Part shown: positions 35,560 to 45,407 of the stretch, one piece after another
Layout of the letters: each line of letters opens with the position of its first letter
How positions within the stretch are numbered: the stretch's first letter is position 1
Origin: Planctomycetota bacterium
GTDB lineage: Bacteria > Planctomycetota > JAJSAM01 > JAJVHW01
NCBI GenBank assembly: GCA_021414065.1
Contig: JAIOPE010000103.1
Location: 1-64,000 of the forward strand
Direction: 5' to 3'
DNA: 64,000 nucleotides
Made by a program: the position numbers and the translations under genes
Notes under the pieces: generated by a model
Databases searched by the model: none
The model's input: the letters and a program-made list of their open reading frames with translations, nothing else
What the model was told of the DNA's origin: nothing

Positions 35560-37289
35560 CTCCCGAGAAACTGCGTCTCCGCGCCGTCGGCGGTCTCGGT
35601 CTCGTGCTCGCCGCACTGGGAATCCTCGTCGTCCGGCTCGCGTGGCTCCAGCTCGCGGACTGCCCGGACATGCGAGACGCCGCGCGCGGCCAGCATTTCG
35701 GCCGCACCGAGGTCGTGCAGGCCGAGCGTGGCCGCATCCTCGATCGCAACGGACAGGTCCTCGCGGTGACCGAGAAGTTCCCGTCGATCGCGGTGGATCC
35801 CAAGCTCGTCAACGACCCGCACCGGTTCTCTGCGCTCGTTCAGCAGGAGACCGGCGTTGCCGCTTCCGACGTCGAGGCGCTCATCGCCCGCGGCGGGCGG
35901 TTCCGCTGGATGCGTCGTCAGATCGCGGACCGGCCTGCGGTCGAGCGCCTGCGCCGCAAGTTGCGCGAACTTCGAATCGACGGGCTCGTCGTGGTCGAGG
36001 AGCCGAAGCGCGTCTATCCGCTCGGCGCCCTCGCGGCGCAGTTGATCGGTTTCACGGACCGCGACGGCCGGGGCCTCGAAGGCGTCGAGGCGATGAAGAA
36101 CAAGGAACTCTCCGGACGCAACGGCCACCGCGTGACGCTTCGCGACGCGGCCGGCATGCCGATCATGCTCTCGGGCGGGCCCCCGTACGATCCGCCGACG
36201 GACGGCGACGACGTCCGGCTGACGATCGATGCAACGATCCAGGCGGTTGCGGAAGACGAGGCGAACAAGACCTGGGTGGAGTCCGGCGCCAAGGGTGTGT
36301 CCGTCATCGTGCTCGACCCGCAGACCGGCGACGTGCTCGCGATGGCGAGTCGGCCGACATTCGACCCGAATGACCCGTCGCGCTCGCTCCCCGACCAGCG
36401 CCGCAACCGAGTGATGAACGACGCGTTCGAACCTGGGTCGGTCTTCAAGCCCATCGTGATGGTTGCGGCGCTCGACGCCGGCACCATCTCCCCGACGGAG
36501 CGGATCGACACGGAGGGCGGCCGGTACAAGATCGGGTCCCGCGTGATCCACGAGGACAAGGGCAAGAACTACGGATGGCTCTCGCTCACGGAGGTCATCG
36601 CGCACTCGTCGAACGTGGCCATGGCGAAGATCGGCGTGGGCCTCGGCGAGCAGAAGATGAAGTCGGCGCTCGGCCTGTTTGGGTTCGGCGCTCGCACGCC
36701 GCTTCGCTGGCGGGGCGAGCAGGCCGGCGACATCCAGGCGAAGAAGCCGTGGCGCGTTTCGGATCAACTGGCTTCGGCGTCCTTCGGGCACGCGATGACC
36801 GCCACACCGGCGCAGTTGGCCCAGGGATACTCGATCCTGGCGGCCGGTGGGCTGCGGCGCGAGATGCGGATCTTCGCCGATGCTCCCCAGGCCGAGCCCG
36901 TGCGCGTCGTCGGGGAAGCGGCGGCACTCGCCGTCACTCCGATGATGCAGGCCGTCCTCGGCCCCGGCGGCACCGCCGAGCAGGCGAAGAAGTTCTGTGC
37001 CGAGTTCGACGTCGCGGGCAAGACCGGCACGGCGCAGAAACTCGAGACTGGCGGTCACGTCTCGTCGTTCGCGTGCTTTGCGCCGGCGAACGACCCGCGG
37101 GTCGTCGTGCTGGTTCTCGTGGACGAGCCCAAGAAGGCCACCTACGGGAGCGTCGTTGCGGCGCCCTACGCCATGCGAATCCTGCGTCAGAGCCTCTGCT
37201 ATCTCTCGGTTGACACCGCGTCCGTGGCGGCGGCACAGATCCCGGTCGCCGCCCGCCAGGCCGGCGCGTCGGAGGTCGCACCGCGATGA
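35556..37289 (+). CDS. ftsI: Peptidoglycan D,D-transpeptidase FtsI (class B PBP)
   Basis: FtsI crosslinks septal peptidoglycan at the outer face of the inner membrane. 577 residues: membrane anchor at about 10-28, the dimerisation region with ERGRILDRNGQVLAVT near 54-69, then the transpeptidase domain with active-site SVFK near 294 (EPGSVFKP), the HSSN motif near 350 and KTGTAQK near 489. No PASTA domains. GTG start overlapping the FtsL-like stop. The C-terminus ends soon after the catalytic domain. Confidence 0.94.
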   Translation: MTPEKLRLRAVGGLGLVLAALGILVVRLAWLQLADCPDMRDAARGQHFGRTEVVQAERGRILDRNGQVLAVTEKFPSIAVDPKLVNDPHRFSALVQQETGVAASDVEALIARGGRFRWMRRQIADRPAVERLRRKLRELRIDGLVVVEEPKRVYPLGALAAQLIGFTDRDGRGLEGVEAMKNKELSGRNGHRVTLRDAAGMPIMLSGGPPYDPPTDGDDVRLTIDATIQAVAEDEANKTWVESGAKGVSVIVLDPQTGDVLAMASRPTFDPNDPSRSLPDQRRNRVMNDAFEPGSVFKPIVMVAALDAGTISPTERIDTEGGRYKIGSRVIHEDKGKNYGWLSLTEVIAHSSNVAMAKIGVGLGEQKMKSALGLFGFGARTPLRWRGEQAGDIQAKKPWRVSDQLASASFGHAMTATPAQLAQGYSILAAGGLRREMRIFADAPQAEPVRVVGEAAALAVTPMMQAVLGPGGTAEQAKKFCAEFDVAGKTGTAQKLETGGHVSSFACFAPANDPRVVVLVLVDEPKKATYGSVVAAPYAMRILRQSLCYLSVDTASVAAAQIPVAARQAGASEVAPR

Positions 37290-38830
37290 GCCAGAAGACT
37301 GTTCCGTTCCGCGAGTTGGTGACCGGCGCCGGAGTACCGCTCGTTCTCTCCGCGGCCAGTGACGCGGACAGTGACGCCGACGTCTGCGTGGCCGGCGTCG
37401 AGTCCGACACGCGCATCCTCCGGGCGGGCGAGGTCTTCGTGGTCGTTCCCGGCACGCGGGACGACGGCGCACGCTACGTCGGCGCCGCTGTGGAGCGGGG
37501 CGCGCTGGCGATCGTCGTGCCCGAGTCCGGGCGCGCTGCCGCCGAGGCCTCCGGGCTCCCGTTCGCGGTCACGGCCGATCCGCGCGGCGCGCTCGCGGCG
37601 CTCGCCGCGGCCTTCCACGGACGCCCCTCCGACGCGATGAAGGTCGTGGGAATCACAGGCACGAACGGCAAGACCACGACGTCGCACCTCGTCCGGGCTG
37701 TGATGGAGCGGGCGGGGCAGGGGCCCTGCGCGCTGTTCGGGACGATCGTCTACGAGTGGCCGGGACACAGCGAACCTGCCCGGAACACGACGCCGGGAGC
37801 CGCGGAGTTGCAGGCAGCGTTCGCCGCGGCGCGCGACGCGGGTTGCCGGTCGGCCGCGATGGAGGTCTCGTCGCACGCGCTGGACCAGCGGCGCGTCGAG
37901 GGCATACGCTACGCGGCCGCCATCTTCTCGAACCTGACCGGCGATCATCTTGACTATCACCGAACGATGGAGGCCTACGCGGAGGCGAAGGCTGGGCTCT
38001 TCCGTGGCCTCGGCGAAGGCGCCGTCGCCGCCGTGAACGCGGAAGACCCGTGGACCGCCACGATGGTGCGCGGATGCCGCGCGCGCGTGGTGCGGTACGG
38101 ACTCGACGACCCGTCGCATCCGGAAGTCACAGCGCGCGACGTGTCGATGACGTCCGAGGGCGTGCGGTTCAGGCTCGTCACACCGTGGGGCGACGCGCCG
38201 GTCGCGAGCCCGCTTCTCGGTCGGTACAACCTGATGAACCTGCTGTCCGCAGCCGCTGCGACGACGGGGCTCGGTCTCGACCCCGTGGCGGTTGGTCTGG
38301 GCCTTTCGTCCGTGCGCGGAGTGCGCGGCCGCCTCGAGTCCGTCGAGGCCGGGCAGCCGTTCACGGTTGCGGTGGATTATGCGCACTCGGACGACGCAGT
38401 CGTGAACGTCCTGCGCAACCTGCGCTCGATCGTTCGCGGCCGGATCATCACGGTGATCGGATGCGGCGGCGACCGTGACCGGACGAAGCGTCCGCGCATG
38501 GCCCGGGCCGCGGCGGAGCTCTCCGACCTCGCGTACTTCACGTCGGACAATCCGCGGAGCGAAGACCCCGCCTGCATCGTCGAGGACATGCTCGGCGGGG
38601 TCTACGGCGCGCGCAACGTGCGCGTCGAACTCGACCGCGCGGCCGCCATCGGCCTCGCCATACGCGAAGCGCGCGTCGGCGACTGCGTCGCCATCCTCGG
38701 CAAGGGGCACGAGGACTATCAGATCTTCAAGGACCGCACGGTCCACTTCGACGACCGCGAAGCGGCCGCCGACGCGGTGCGTGCGATCTTGGGCGCGACA
38801 TCGTGGATTCCGGTGGAAACCACGAGATAA
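37286..38830 (+). CDS. murE: UDP-MurNAc-tripeptide synthetase MurE
   Basis: MurE adds the third amino acid to UDP-MurNAc-L-Ala-D-Glu in the cytoplasm. 514 residues: N-terminal UDP-binding domain (VAGVESDTRIL near 33), ATP-binding P-loop GITGTNGKTTTSH near 121-133, NLTGDHLDYH near 215, and the C-terminal domain with the specificity signature DNPRSEDP near 422. DNPR is the motif of enzymes adding meso-diaminopimelate, so the peptide stem probably contains meso-DAP. It overlaps ftsI by 4 bases. Confidence 0.95.
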   Translation: MSQKTVPFRELVTGAGVPLVLSAASDADSDADVCVAGVESDTRILRAGEVFVVVPGTRDDGARYVGAAVERGALAIVVPESGRAAAEASGLPFAVTADPRGALAALAAAFHGRPSDAMKVVGITGTNGKTTTSHLVRAVMERAGQGPCALFGTIVYEWPGHSEPARNTTPGAAELQAAFAAARDAGCRSAAMEVSSHALDQRRVEGIRYAAAIFSNLTGDHLDYHRTMEAYAEAKAGLFRGLGEGAVAAVNAEDPWTATMVRGCRARVVRYGLDDPSHPEVTARDVSMTSEGVRFRLVTPWGDAPVASPLLGRYNLMNLLSAAAATTGLGLDPVAVGLGLSSVRGVRGRLESVEAGQPFTVAVDYAHSDDAVVNVLRNLRSIVRGRIITVIGCGGDRDRTKRPRMARAAAELSDLAYFTSDNPRSEDPACIVEDMLGGVYGARNVRVELDRAAAIGLAIREARVGDCVAILGKGHEDYQIFKDRTVHFDDREAAADAVRAILGATSWIPVETTR

Positions 38831-38898
38831 GGTGTGCGTTCAGGTTTCGACCCCCAAGAATAGTGGGGGGCTCGCCGGGCTTCCGGCGGGAGGGCCGC

Positions 38899-40425
38899 AT
38901 GAGAGCATTCGATGTCGGTCGCGCCGCCCTGGCTGTGGGCGGCGTGGTCGAGGGCGCCGGTTCGTCGGCGCAGATCCAGCACGTTTCCATCGACTCCCGC
39001 GACGTCGCGGGGGGCGGTCTCTTCGTCGCCCTGCCCGGCACGCGGGTGGACGGCCACGCGTACGTGGCGGACGCGCTGCGCTCCGGCGCGGTCGCGGCGA
39101 TCGTCGGACCCGACGCTCCGCCGTTGCCGGACGACCTCGCCCACGCGGCGCAGATCCGCACGGCGAACCCGCGCCGCGCGCTCGCCGACTTGGCGGCGTG
39201 GTACCGGACGACGCTCGCCTGCCCGGTCATCGGGATCACGGGCAGCAATGGGAAGTCGTCCACGCGCGAGATGGTCGCGAAGGTGCTCGAGTCGCTCGGG
39301 CCGGTCGTTCAGTCGATCAAGTCCTACAACAACGACCTCGGCGTACCCCTCACGATCCTGCGCGCGGACGACGATACGAAGGCGCTCGTCCTCGAGATGG
39401 GGACGAATGGCCCGGGCGAGATCGCCCGACTCGTGCAGATCGCGCGTCCGAGTGTCGGGGTGGTGACCAACGTCGGTGCTGCGCACCTCACCGGACTCGG
39501 CTCGGAGGACGGCATCGCCGAGGAGAAAGGCGCGCTCGTGGCGGGTCTGCCGCCAGGGGGCTTCGCCGTCCTCAACGCCGACGACCGTCGCGTGGCCGCG
39601 ATGGCCGCGCGCTGCCGGACGCACGTGGTCACGGCGTCACTCGGTGACTGGCACGCGACCGTGTGGGGCTGCGACGCGAAGCGCACCGCCCGCGGAGTGG
39701 AGTTCTGGCTGTATGGGAAGGGGAGGATGTATCTCCCGGTCTCCGGCATCCACAACGCGAGGAACGCGATTCTCGCCGCTGCGGTCGGCCTCGTCCACGG
39801 CGTCGGCGCAGAGCAGATGCGGGAGGCGTTCCGAGGCGTCCGTCTGCCGGCGATGCGCCTCCAGCGGATGGCGATCCGCGGGGCCACGCTCGTGCTCGAC
39901 TGCTACAACGCGAACCCGGCGTCGATGGAGGCCGCGATCGAGGAGCTGGCCGCGCGCCCCACGAAAGGCCGTCGCGTGTTCGTGATGGGCGACATGCTCG
40001 AACTCGGGCCTCGCAGCGACGAGTTCCACTACTCGCTCGGGCGCATGGCCGCGAAGAAGGTGGACGTGCTCTGGTGCGTCGGACCGGCCTCGCGCCTCGC
40101 GTACGAGGCCGCGCTCGACGCGGGGATGGACTCGTCGCGTGCCCTCTGGTTCCAGTCCGCTGAGGCCGCGATGGAGTCGCCTGCGATCGCACTCCGTCGG
40201 GGCGATGTGGCGATGCTCAAGGCTTCGCGCGGGATGCGACTGGAGCGCCTCGCCGAACCGCTGAAGCGCCGGATCGAGGACTCCGACGTGCCGCCCGCCG
40301 GGAGCGAACGCGCACCTGGGTTCGCCGGAACCGGCGACGCGGGCGCGTCCGGCGGACGCGACGCGACTTCCAGTGGCTCCACCTCGCCCGGAAGTGAAGG
40401 CTCCGACGCGCGGAAGGTGGGGTGA
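38899..40425 (+). CDS. murF: UDP-MurNAc-tripeptide:D-Ala-D-Ala ligase MurF
   Basis: MurF adds D-Ala-D-Ala to complete the pentapeptide precursor. 508 residues: an N-terminal domain with ISIDSRDV-type core (VSIDSRDVAGGGLFVALPG), P-loop GITGSNGKSSTREM near 112-125 (Ser in place of the common Thr), LEMGTNGPGEIARL near 175, NVGAAHLTGLGS near 200, and DCYNANPASMEAAI near 335. The last ~45 residues are Gly/Ser/Thr-rich and outside the fold. The 68-base gap after murE holds a small hairpin (CGCCGG with CCGGCG, 38873-38888) running into the SD, the only sizeable gap in the chain. Confidence 0.94.
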   Translation: MRAFDVGRAALAVGGVVEGAGSSAQIQHVSIDSRDVAGGGLFVALPGTRVDGHAYVADALRSGAVAAIVGPDAPPLPDDLAHAAQIRTANPRRALADLAAWYRTTLACPVIGITGSNGKSSTREMVAKVLESLGPVVQSIKSYNNDLGVPLTILRADDDTKALVLEMGTNGPGEIARLVQIARPSVGVVTNVGAAHLTGLGSEDGIAEEKGALVAGLPPGGFAVLNADDRRVAAMAARCRTHVVTASLGDWHATVWGCDAKRTARGVEFWLYGKGRMYLPVSGIHNARNAILAAAVGLVHGVGAEQMREAFRGVRLPAMRLQRMAIRGATLVLDCYNANPASMEAAIEELAARPTKGRRVFVMGDMLELGPRSDEFHYSLGRMAAKKVDVLWCVGPASRLAYEAALDAGMDSSRALWFQSAEAAMESPAIALRRGDVAMLKASRGMRLERLAEPLKRRIEDSDVPPAGSERAPGFAGTGDAGASGGRDATSSGSTSPGSEGSDARKVG

Positions 40426-40428
40426 GCC

Positions 40429-41562
40429 ATGATCTATGAACTGCTTGTTCCGCTCTCGAAGTACGTGGCGAGCTTCCGCGCATTCGAGTCGGTCACCTTG
40501 CGCGCCGCCTGCGCTGCGATCACCGCGTTCCTCATCTGTCTGGTCGTCGGCCCCGGGATCATCGAACGTCTCGCATCGCTCCGCTGGCGCGATCGGTCCG
40601 ACTTCGACTCGGAGCGTCTCGGCGACATCATGAAGGGAGAGAAGAAGGAGGGCACGCCCACGATGGGCGGGATGATCTTCCTTCTCGCGACGGTCTGCTC
40701 CGGACTGCTCTTCTGCCGCCTCGACCATCGCATGGTCGTCCTCTGCCTCTGGACGACCGTCGCCTTCGGCGTGCTCGGCGGGATCGACGATCGGATCAAG
40801 CTCCTCGGGCTCCCCGACCCGAAGCACCCGAACGACCCGAAGCGGAAGCGGCGCGGGATGGATGCGAAACCGAAGCTCATCGGGCAGGTCGCGATCGCCT
40901 TGGTGTCGCTCGGCTGGGCCTGGTCCGAGATGCACGCGGTTGCCGGGTGGTCGGCCATTCGCCTTCCGTTCGTGGGCGCCATCGAGGGCGGCCTGCTCCT
41001 TTTCGTCGCGTTCGGGCTCCTCGTCGTCGTCGGCACGAACAACGCCGTCAACCTGACCGACGGACTGGACGGACTGGCGGCGGGTTGCGGGACGATCGTG
41101 ACGGTCGTGCTCGGCCTCGTGGCCTACTGCGTCGGCCGCCGCACGCTGTCGGTCGAGTTGCACCAGTTGTTCGTTCCGGGCGCCGACGAGGTCGCTGTGT
41201 TCCTCGCGGCACTCGGCGGCGGCGTGGTCGGCTTCCTGTGGTGGAACTTCAAGCCGGCCAAGGTGTTCATGGGCAACACCGGGAGTCTGGCACTTGGCGG
41301 GGCGCTGGGGATCAGCGCGGTGCTGATGCGGCAGGAGGTGCTCCTGCTCGTCGCGGGCTTCGCGTTCGTGTGGGAAGCGCTGAGCGTCATCCTTCAGGTC
41401 TCGTCGTTCAAGCTGCGCGGCGGCAAGCGCGTCTTCCTCTGCTCGCCGTATCACCACCACCTGCAATTCAAGGGCTGGACCGAGTCCCGCGTGGTCATGA
41501 GTTTCTGGATCGGCACGGCGTTCCTGTCCGTGCTCGCGCTGGGCCTCCAGAGGGTGATCTGA
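40429..41562 (+). CDS. mraY: Phospho-MurNAc-pentapeptide translocase MraY
   Basis: MraY transfers phospho-MurNAc-pentapeptide to undecaprenyl phosphate, making lipid I at the membrane. 377 residues with about ten membrane helices. Signatures: KKEGTPTMGGMIFL near 71-84, the Asp pair GGIDDRIKLL near 118, NNAVNLTDGLDGLAAG near 204, FKPAKVFMGNTGSLALGG near 269 and the C-terminal YHHHLQFKGW near 344. It starts 3 bases after murF and ends 1 base before the ftsW start. Confidence 0.96.
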   Translation: MIYELLVPLSKYVASFRAFESVTLRAACAAITAFLICLVVGPGIIERLASLRWRDRSDFDSERLGDIMKGEKKEGTPTMGGMIFLLATVCSGLLFCRLDHRMVVLCLWTTVAFGVLGGIDDRIKLLGLPDPKHPNDPKRKRRGMDAKPKLIGQVAIALVSLGWAWSEMHAVAGWSAIRLPFVGAIEGGLLLFVAFGLLVVVGTNNAVNLTDGLDGLAAGCGTIVTVVLGLVAYCVGRRTLSVELHQLFVPGADEVAVFLAALGGGVVGFLWWNFKPAKVFMGNTGSLALGGALGISAVLMRQEVLLLVAGFAFVWEALSVILQVSSFKLRGGKRVFLCSPYHHHLQFKGWTESRVVMSFWIGTAFLSVLALGLQRVI

Positions 41563-41563
41563 C

Positions 41564-42844
41564 GTGAGTCCGAAGAACCACCCGTGGCTCGCCCGGCTCA
41601 TCTCGCCGGCGCCGTGCGCGCTCGAGCCGTTTGCCCGGGCTGCCGTGACCTGCGCGCTGGTGCTGATGGGACTTGGCGTGCTCATGGTCTACTCGGCGTC
41701 GAGCACGAAGGCGGGGCTGCGCTACGACGACCCCGAGTTGTTCCTCCGGCGTCAGGTCATGTGGGTGCTCGGCGGCGTCGTCACGCTGTGGTTCACGATG
41801 CGCACGGATCCTGAGCGCATCCGGCGCTGGGCCAAGCCCGCGACGATCGGGATCATCTTCCTGCTCGTGGTCGTCCTCGTTCCCGGCATCGGCACGCTGA
41901 CGAACGGTGCGCGCCGCTGGTTCCGCCTCGGGTCGCTCTCCTTCCAGCCGAGCGAGGCGGCCAAGCTCATCCTGGTCGTGTGGCTCTCGCACCATCTCTC
42001 GGTGGCCGCTGAGAAGCTCGACGACTGGAAGGAAGGCGTTCTCCCGGCGGTCGTGCCGATGGCCGTCGCGGCCGGCGTCGTTCTCGTGGAGCCCGACTTC
42101 GGGACGTCGCTGTTCGTCGTCGCGGTGTGCTCGGCGATGATGCTCGTCGCCGGGCTGCCGTGGCGGAAGCTCGCGATCTGCGGCATCGCCGGCATCCCGC
42201 TGGTGATCTGGCAGGTCGTCAAGCGATGGGACGTCATGGCCCGCCGGTTCTCCGTCATGGGCGGCACCGACGCGCACTCCGACGCGCAGCACCAGGTCCA
42301 CCAGGCCAAGATCGCGCTGGGATCCGGTGGTCTCACGGGCGTCGGACTCGGCGCCAGCCGCCAGAAACTGCTCTACCTTCCCGAGGCGCACACCGACTTC
42401 ATCCTCCCCGTTCTCGGCGAGGAACTCGGGTTCGCGGGCACGGCGCTGGTGGTCGGCCTCTTCGCCGCCTTCGTGTTCTGCGGGTTGCGCATCGCGATGG
42501 GATGCGCCGGCCGGGAGCGTTCGTCGTTCCTGCTCGCGTTCGGGGTGACGTTCATGATCGGCCTGCAGGCCGCGGGCAACGTGGCGGTCGTCACGGGCTC
42601 CGTGCCGACGAAGGGGATCGCGCTCCCGTTCATCAGTCTCGGGGGTTCGTCGCTGCTCGTCCTCTGTGCGGGCCTCGGGTTGCTCTACGCGGAAGCCCGC
42701 CGTCACGACCTCGCCATGGCGAAAGCCATGGCGGAGCGGTCGGCCGGCGCCAACTCCGACTCCGACGCCGACGGTTCCGGCGTCACCTCCGGCACCACCG
42801 ATGCGTTCGGCAACGGTGCGATGACGGCCGGGGGCGCCGCGTGA
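41564..42844 (+). CDS. ftsW: SEDS peptidoglycan polymerase FtsW
   Basis: FtsW polymerises lipid II during division together with FtsI. 426 residues, ten membrane helices. Seen: LGVLMVYSASS near 40, NGARRWFRLGSLSFQPSEAA near 112-131 with the catalytic region PDFGTSLF near 170 (the conserved Asp), LPEAHTDFILPVLGEELGF near 273 and the final GIALPFISLGGSSLL near 350. A Ser/Asp/Gly-rich tail of ~40 residues follows. GTG start. It overlaps murG by 4 bases. Confidence 0.94.
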   Translation: MSPKNHPWLARLISPAPCALEPFARAAVTCALVLMGLGVLMVYSASSTKAGLRYDDPELFLRRQVMWVLGGVVTLWFTMRTDPERIRRWAKPATIGIIFLLVVVLVPGIGTLTNGARRWFRLGSLSFQPSEAAKLILVVWLSHHLSVAAEKLDDWKEGVLPAVVPMAVAAGVVLVEPDFGTSLFVVAVCSAMMLVAGLPWRKLAICGIAGIPLVIWQVVKRWDVMARRFSVMGGTDAHSDAQHQVHQAKIALGSGGLTGVGLGASRQKLLYLPEAHTDFILPVLGEELGFAGTALVVGLFAAFVFCGLRIAMGCAGRERSSFLLAFGVTFMIGLQAAGNVAVVTGSVPTKGIALPFISLGGSSLLVLCAGLGLLYAEARRHDLAMAKAMAERSAGANSDSDADGSGVTSGTTDAFGNGAMTAGGAA

Positions 42845-43989
42845 TCCGGAGCAGTGGGTCGCCGACGATCGTCCTCGCGGGCGGCGGGACGGGCGGACAC
42901 CTCTTCCCCGGCGTCGCGACGGCGGAGGAACTTGCGCGTCGCGCGCCCGGAAGTCGCATCCTGCTCGCCGCGACCCAGCGGGATGCCGTGTCGCGGCATG
43001 GTGTCGCCTGCGACCTCGAGACCGTTCCGGTCCAGTCTCCGCGGACTCCGAAGAACCGCCTGCTCTACCCCCTGTTCCTCGGCCGCCTCGCAGCGGCCGT
43101 CGCTACGTCGAAGCGCGTGTTCGAAGAGCACCGGCCGCACGTGGTGGTCGGCCTGGGCGGCTACGGAAGCGCGGCACCCGTCTATGCGGCGTGGCGACTC
43201 GGCTTGCCGGTCCTGCTCCTCGAACAGAACGCTGTGCCCGGAAAGGCCACGCGTCTGCTGTCTCGGCTCAGGGCCACGGTGGCTGTCTCGTATGCGGGGC
43301 TTGAGCGCCGCGGCGTCCACGGCACGATCGTGCAGACCGGGAACCCCGTTCGTCGCGCCGTACTGGCCGCGCGACCTGCCCACGCGGAACTCGGGCTGGT
43401 CGCCGGGGTGCCTACGCTCGCGATCGTCGGCGGGAGCCTCGGCGCGGTCGGGATGAACGCTCGCGTGTCGGCAGCGATCCCGGCGCTCGTGCAGGCGACG
43501 GGCGGACTCGATGGCGACGGGCGCGCGCGGTTCCAGGTGATTCACGCCGCCGGCACGCCTGCCGAGGCTGCGTCGTTGATGGCAGCGTACGAACGCTTCG
43601 GTGTGCGCGCGGCGGTGCGACCGTTCTTCGCCGACATGGGCGCAGTGTGGGGCACGTGCGACGCAGTTCTCTGCCGCGCAGGCGGGACGACGATCGCGGA
43701 GATCTCTGCGATCGGACGCCCAGCGGTGTTCGTGCCGTTCCCGCACGCCACCGACGATCACCAGACCGAGAATGCGAAGCCGCTTGCCGAGGCCGGTGCA
43801 GCAACCATCGTCGCGGAGGAGTCGCTGACGCCCGAACGTGTCGCGGCGACGGCAGGACCGCTCCTCGCCGATGCCGCGTACCGTGCCGACCGGTCCAGCC
43901 GCGCGCTGCGGCTCGGACGGCCCGAGGCCGCGTCGCGCGTCGTCGATCTCATTCTCGAACTGGCCGCACGCAGGAGGGAAGCGCGATGA
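42841..43989 (+). CDS. murG: UDP-GlcNAc transferase MurG
   Basis: MurG adds GlcNAc to lipid I to make lipid II on the cytoplasmic face. 382 residues: LAGGGTGGHLFPGVA near 12-26, VGLGGYGSAAPVYAA near 101, LLEQNAVPGKATRLL near 121, GNPVRRAV near 163, and the sugar-nucleotide site CRAGGTTIAEISAIGRPAVF near 280 with DHQTENAKPL near 306. The GTG start overlaps the ftsW stop. Confidence 0.95.
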   Translation: MIRSSGSPTIVLAGGGTGGHLFPGVATAEELARRAPGSRILLAATQRDAVSRHGVACDLETVPVQSPRTPKNRLLYPLFLGRLAAAVATSKRVFEEHRPHVVVGLGGYGSAAPVYAAWRLGLPVLLLEQNAVPGKATRLLSRLRATVAVSYAGLERRGVHGTIVQTGNPVRRAVLAARPAHAELGLVAGVPTLAIVGGSLGAVGMNARVSAAIPALVQATGGLDGDGRARFQVIHAAGTPAEAASLMAAYERFGVRAAVRPFFADMGAVWGTCDAVLCRAGGTTIAEISAIGRPAVFVPFPHATDDHQTENAKPLAEAGAATIVAEESLTPERVAATAGPLLADAAYRADRSSRALRLGRPEAASRVVDLILELAARRREAR

Positions 43990-45407
43990 TCCGCAGCCCC
44001 GGGCTCTTCGATCGCCCCCGCACCGTCCACCTGGTCGGCGCCGGCGGCGTCGGCATGTCGTCGCTCGGTCAGGCGCTCATCCACGAAGGCCACGCGGTCT
44101 CCGGATCCGATGCGTCCGACTCGCCGCGCACGCAGTTGCTGCGTCAGCTCAAGGCCAAGATCGCCGTCGGGCACGCCGCCGAACACGTCCCTGCGGACTG
44201 CGACCTGCTCGTGGTCACGGCCGCTGTGGACCGCCGGAACCCGGAGGTCGCAGCGGCGCTCGACCGTCAGATCACCATCGTGAAGTACGCACAGGCGCTC
44301 GGCGATCTGATGGCCCGGAAGCACGGCGTCTGCATCGCCGGCTGCCACGGCAAGACCACCACGACCGGACTCGTGACCACGGTGCTCGTGCACGGAGGTC
44401 TGGATCCGTCGATGGTCGTCGGCGGCGACGCGACCGCACTCGGGGGCAGCTTCCGTCCCGGACGCGGCGCACACTTCGTCGCGGAGTCGTGCGAGTTCGA
44501 TCGGTCGTTCCTCTCGCTCGCGCCGCGGTCCGCGATCGTCACGAACATCGACGCCGACCATCTCGACTACTACCGCGATCTCGCGGAGATCGAGGAGGCA
44601 TTTCGGGACTTCGCGCGCCTCCTGCCGGTGGACGGCTACCTGGCTGTTCTGAACGAGCACGAGCGCGTGTTCCGCGCCGACGGCATCCAGTGCGAAATCG
44701 AGACCTTCGGACTGCGCGGCAACGCCGACTGGGTCGCGACCGAGTGGCGCCGCGTGGACGGGTTCACCTACTTCCGCGTCGAGCACCGGGGGACGTCGCT
44801 CGGCCGGTTCCGGCTGCGCCTCGCGGGCCTCCACAACGTCTGCAACGCGCTCGGATCGATCGCGCTCGCTGCGCGCTTCGGCCTCGACATGGACCGTCAC
44901 GTGCGGCCGGCGCTGCGCGAGTACAGCGGCGTCGACCGCCGGATGAGCGTGCGCTACGAAGGCCACGGGGTACTCGTCATCGACGACTACGCGCACCACC
45001 CGCGCGAGATGGCTGCGGTGCTCTCGACTCTGCGGGAAGAGCACCCTTCGCGGAGGATCGTGGTGGTGTTCCAGGCGCACCAGGCGAGTCGCACGAGAAC
45101 ACATCTCCGCGAGTTCGCGACCGCGCTCGAGCTGGCCGACAGGGTGTTCGTGCCGGACATCTACTGCGCTCGCGACAGCGACGAGGACCGTCGCGCGGTC
45201 CACGCACTCGATCTGGTCCGCACGGCCGCCAACCGCGGCGTGGACATCTCCTACGTCGAGGACCTGCGCGACGTCGCGCCGCGCGTTCTCCGTGAACTTC
45301 GGGCCGGCGACCTCGTGGTGACGATGGGCGCCGGCAACGTCAGCGACGTTTCGCGCGAGATCGCCCGCTGCATCGTCGGTTTCGACGGCCAGGTGATCGC
45401 GCCATGA
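43986..45407 (+). CDS. murC: UDP-MurNAc:L-alanine ligase MurC
   Basis: MurC adds L-Ala to UDP-MurNAc, the first peptide step. 473 residues: Rossmann loop VHLVGAGGVGMSSLGQ near 15-30, P-loop IAGCHGKTTTTGL near 118-130 (Cys where Thr is usual), AESCEFDRSFLSL near 165, NIDADHLDYY near 187, LAGLHNVCNALGSI near 282 and DDYAHHPREM near 333. Usual length. It overlaps murG and murB by 4 bases each. Confidence 0.94.
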   Translation: MIRSPGLFDRPRTVHLVGAGGVGMSSLGQALIHEGHAVSGSDASDSPRTQLLRQLKAKIAVGHAAEHVPADCDLLVVTAAVDRRNPEVAAALDRQITIVKYAQALGDLMARKHGVCIAGCHGKTTTTGLVTTVLVHGGLDPSMVVGGDATALGGSFRPGRGAHFVAESCEFDRSFLSLAPRSAIVTNIDADHLDYYRDLAEIEEAFRDFARLLPVDGYLAVLNEHERVFRADGIQCEIETFGLRGNADWVATEWRRVDGFTYFRVEHRGTSLGRFRLRLAGLHNVCNALGSIALAARFGLDMDRHVRPALREYSGVDRRMSVRYEGHGVLVIDDYAHHPREMAAVLSTLREEHPSRRIVVVFQAHQASRTRTHLREFATALELADRVFVPDIYCARDSDEDRRAVHALDLVRTAANRGVDISYVEDLRDVAPRVLRELRAGDLVVTMGAGNVSDVSREIARCIVGFDGQVIAP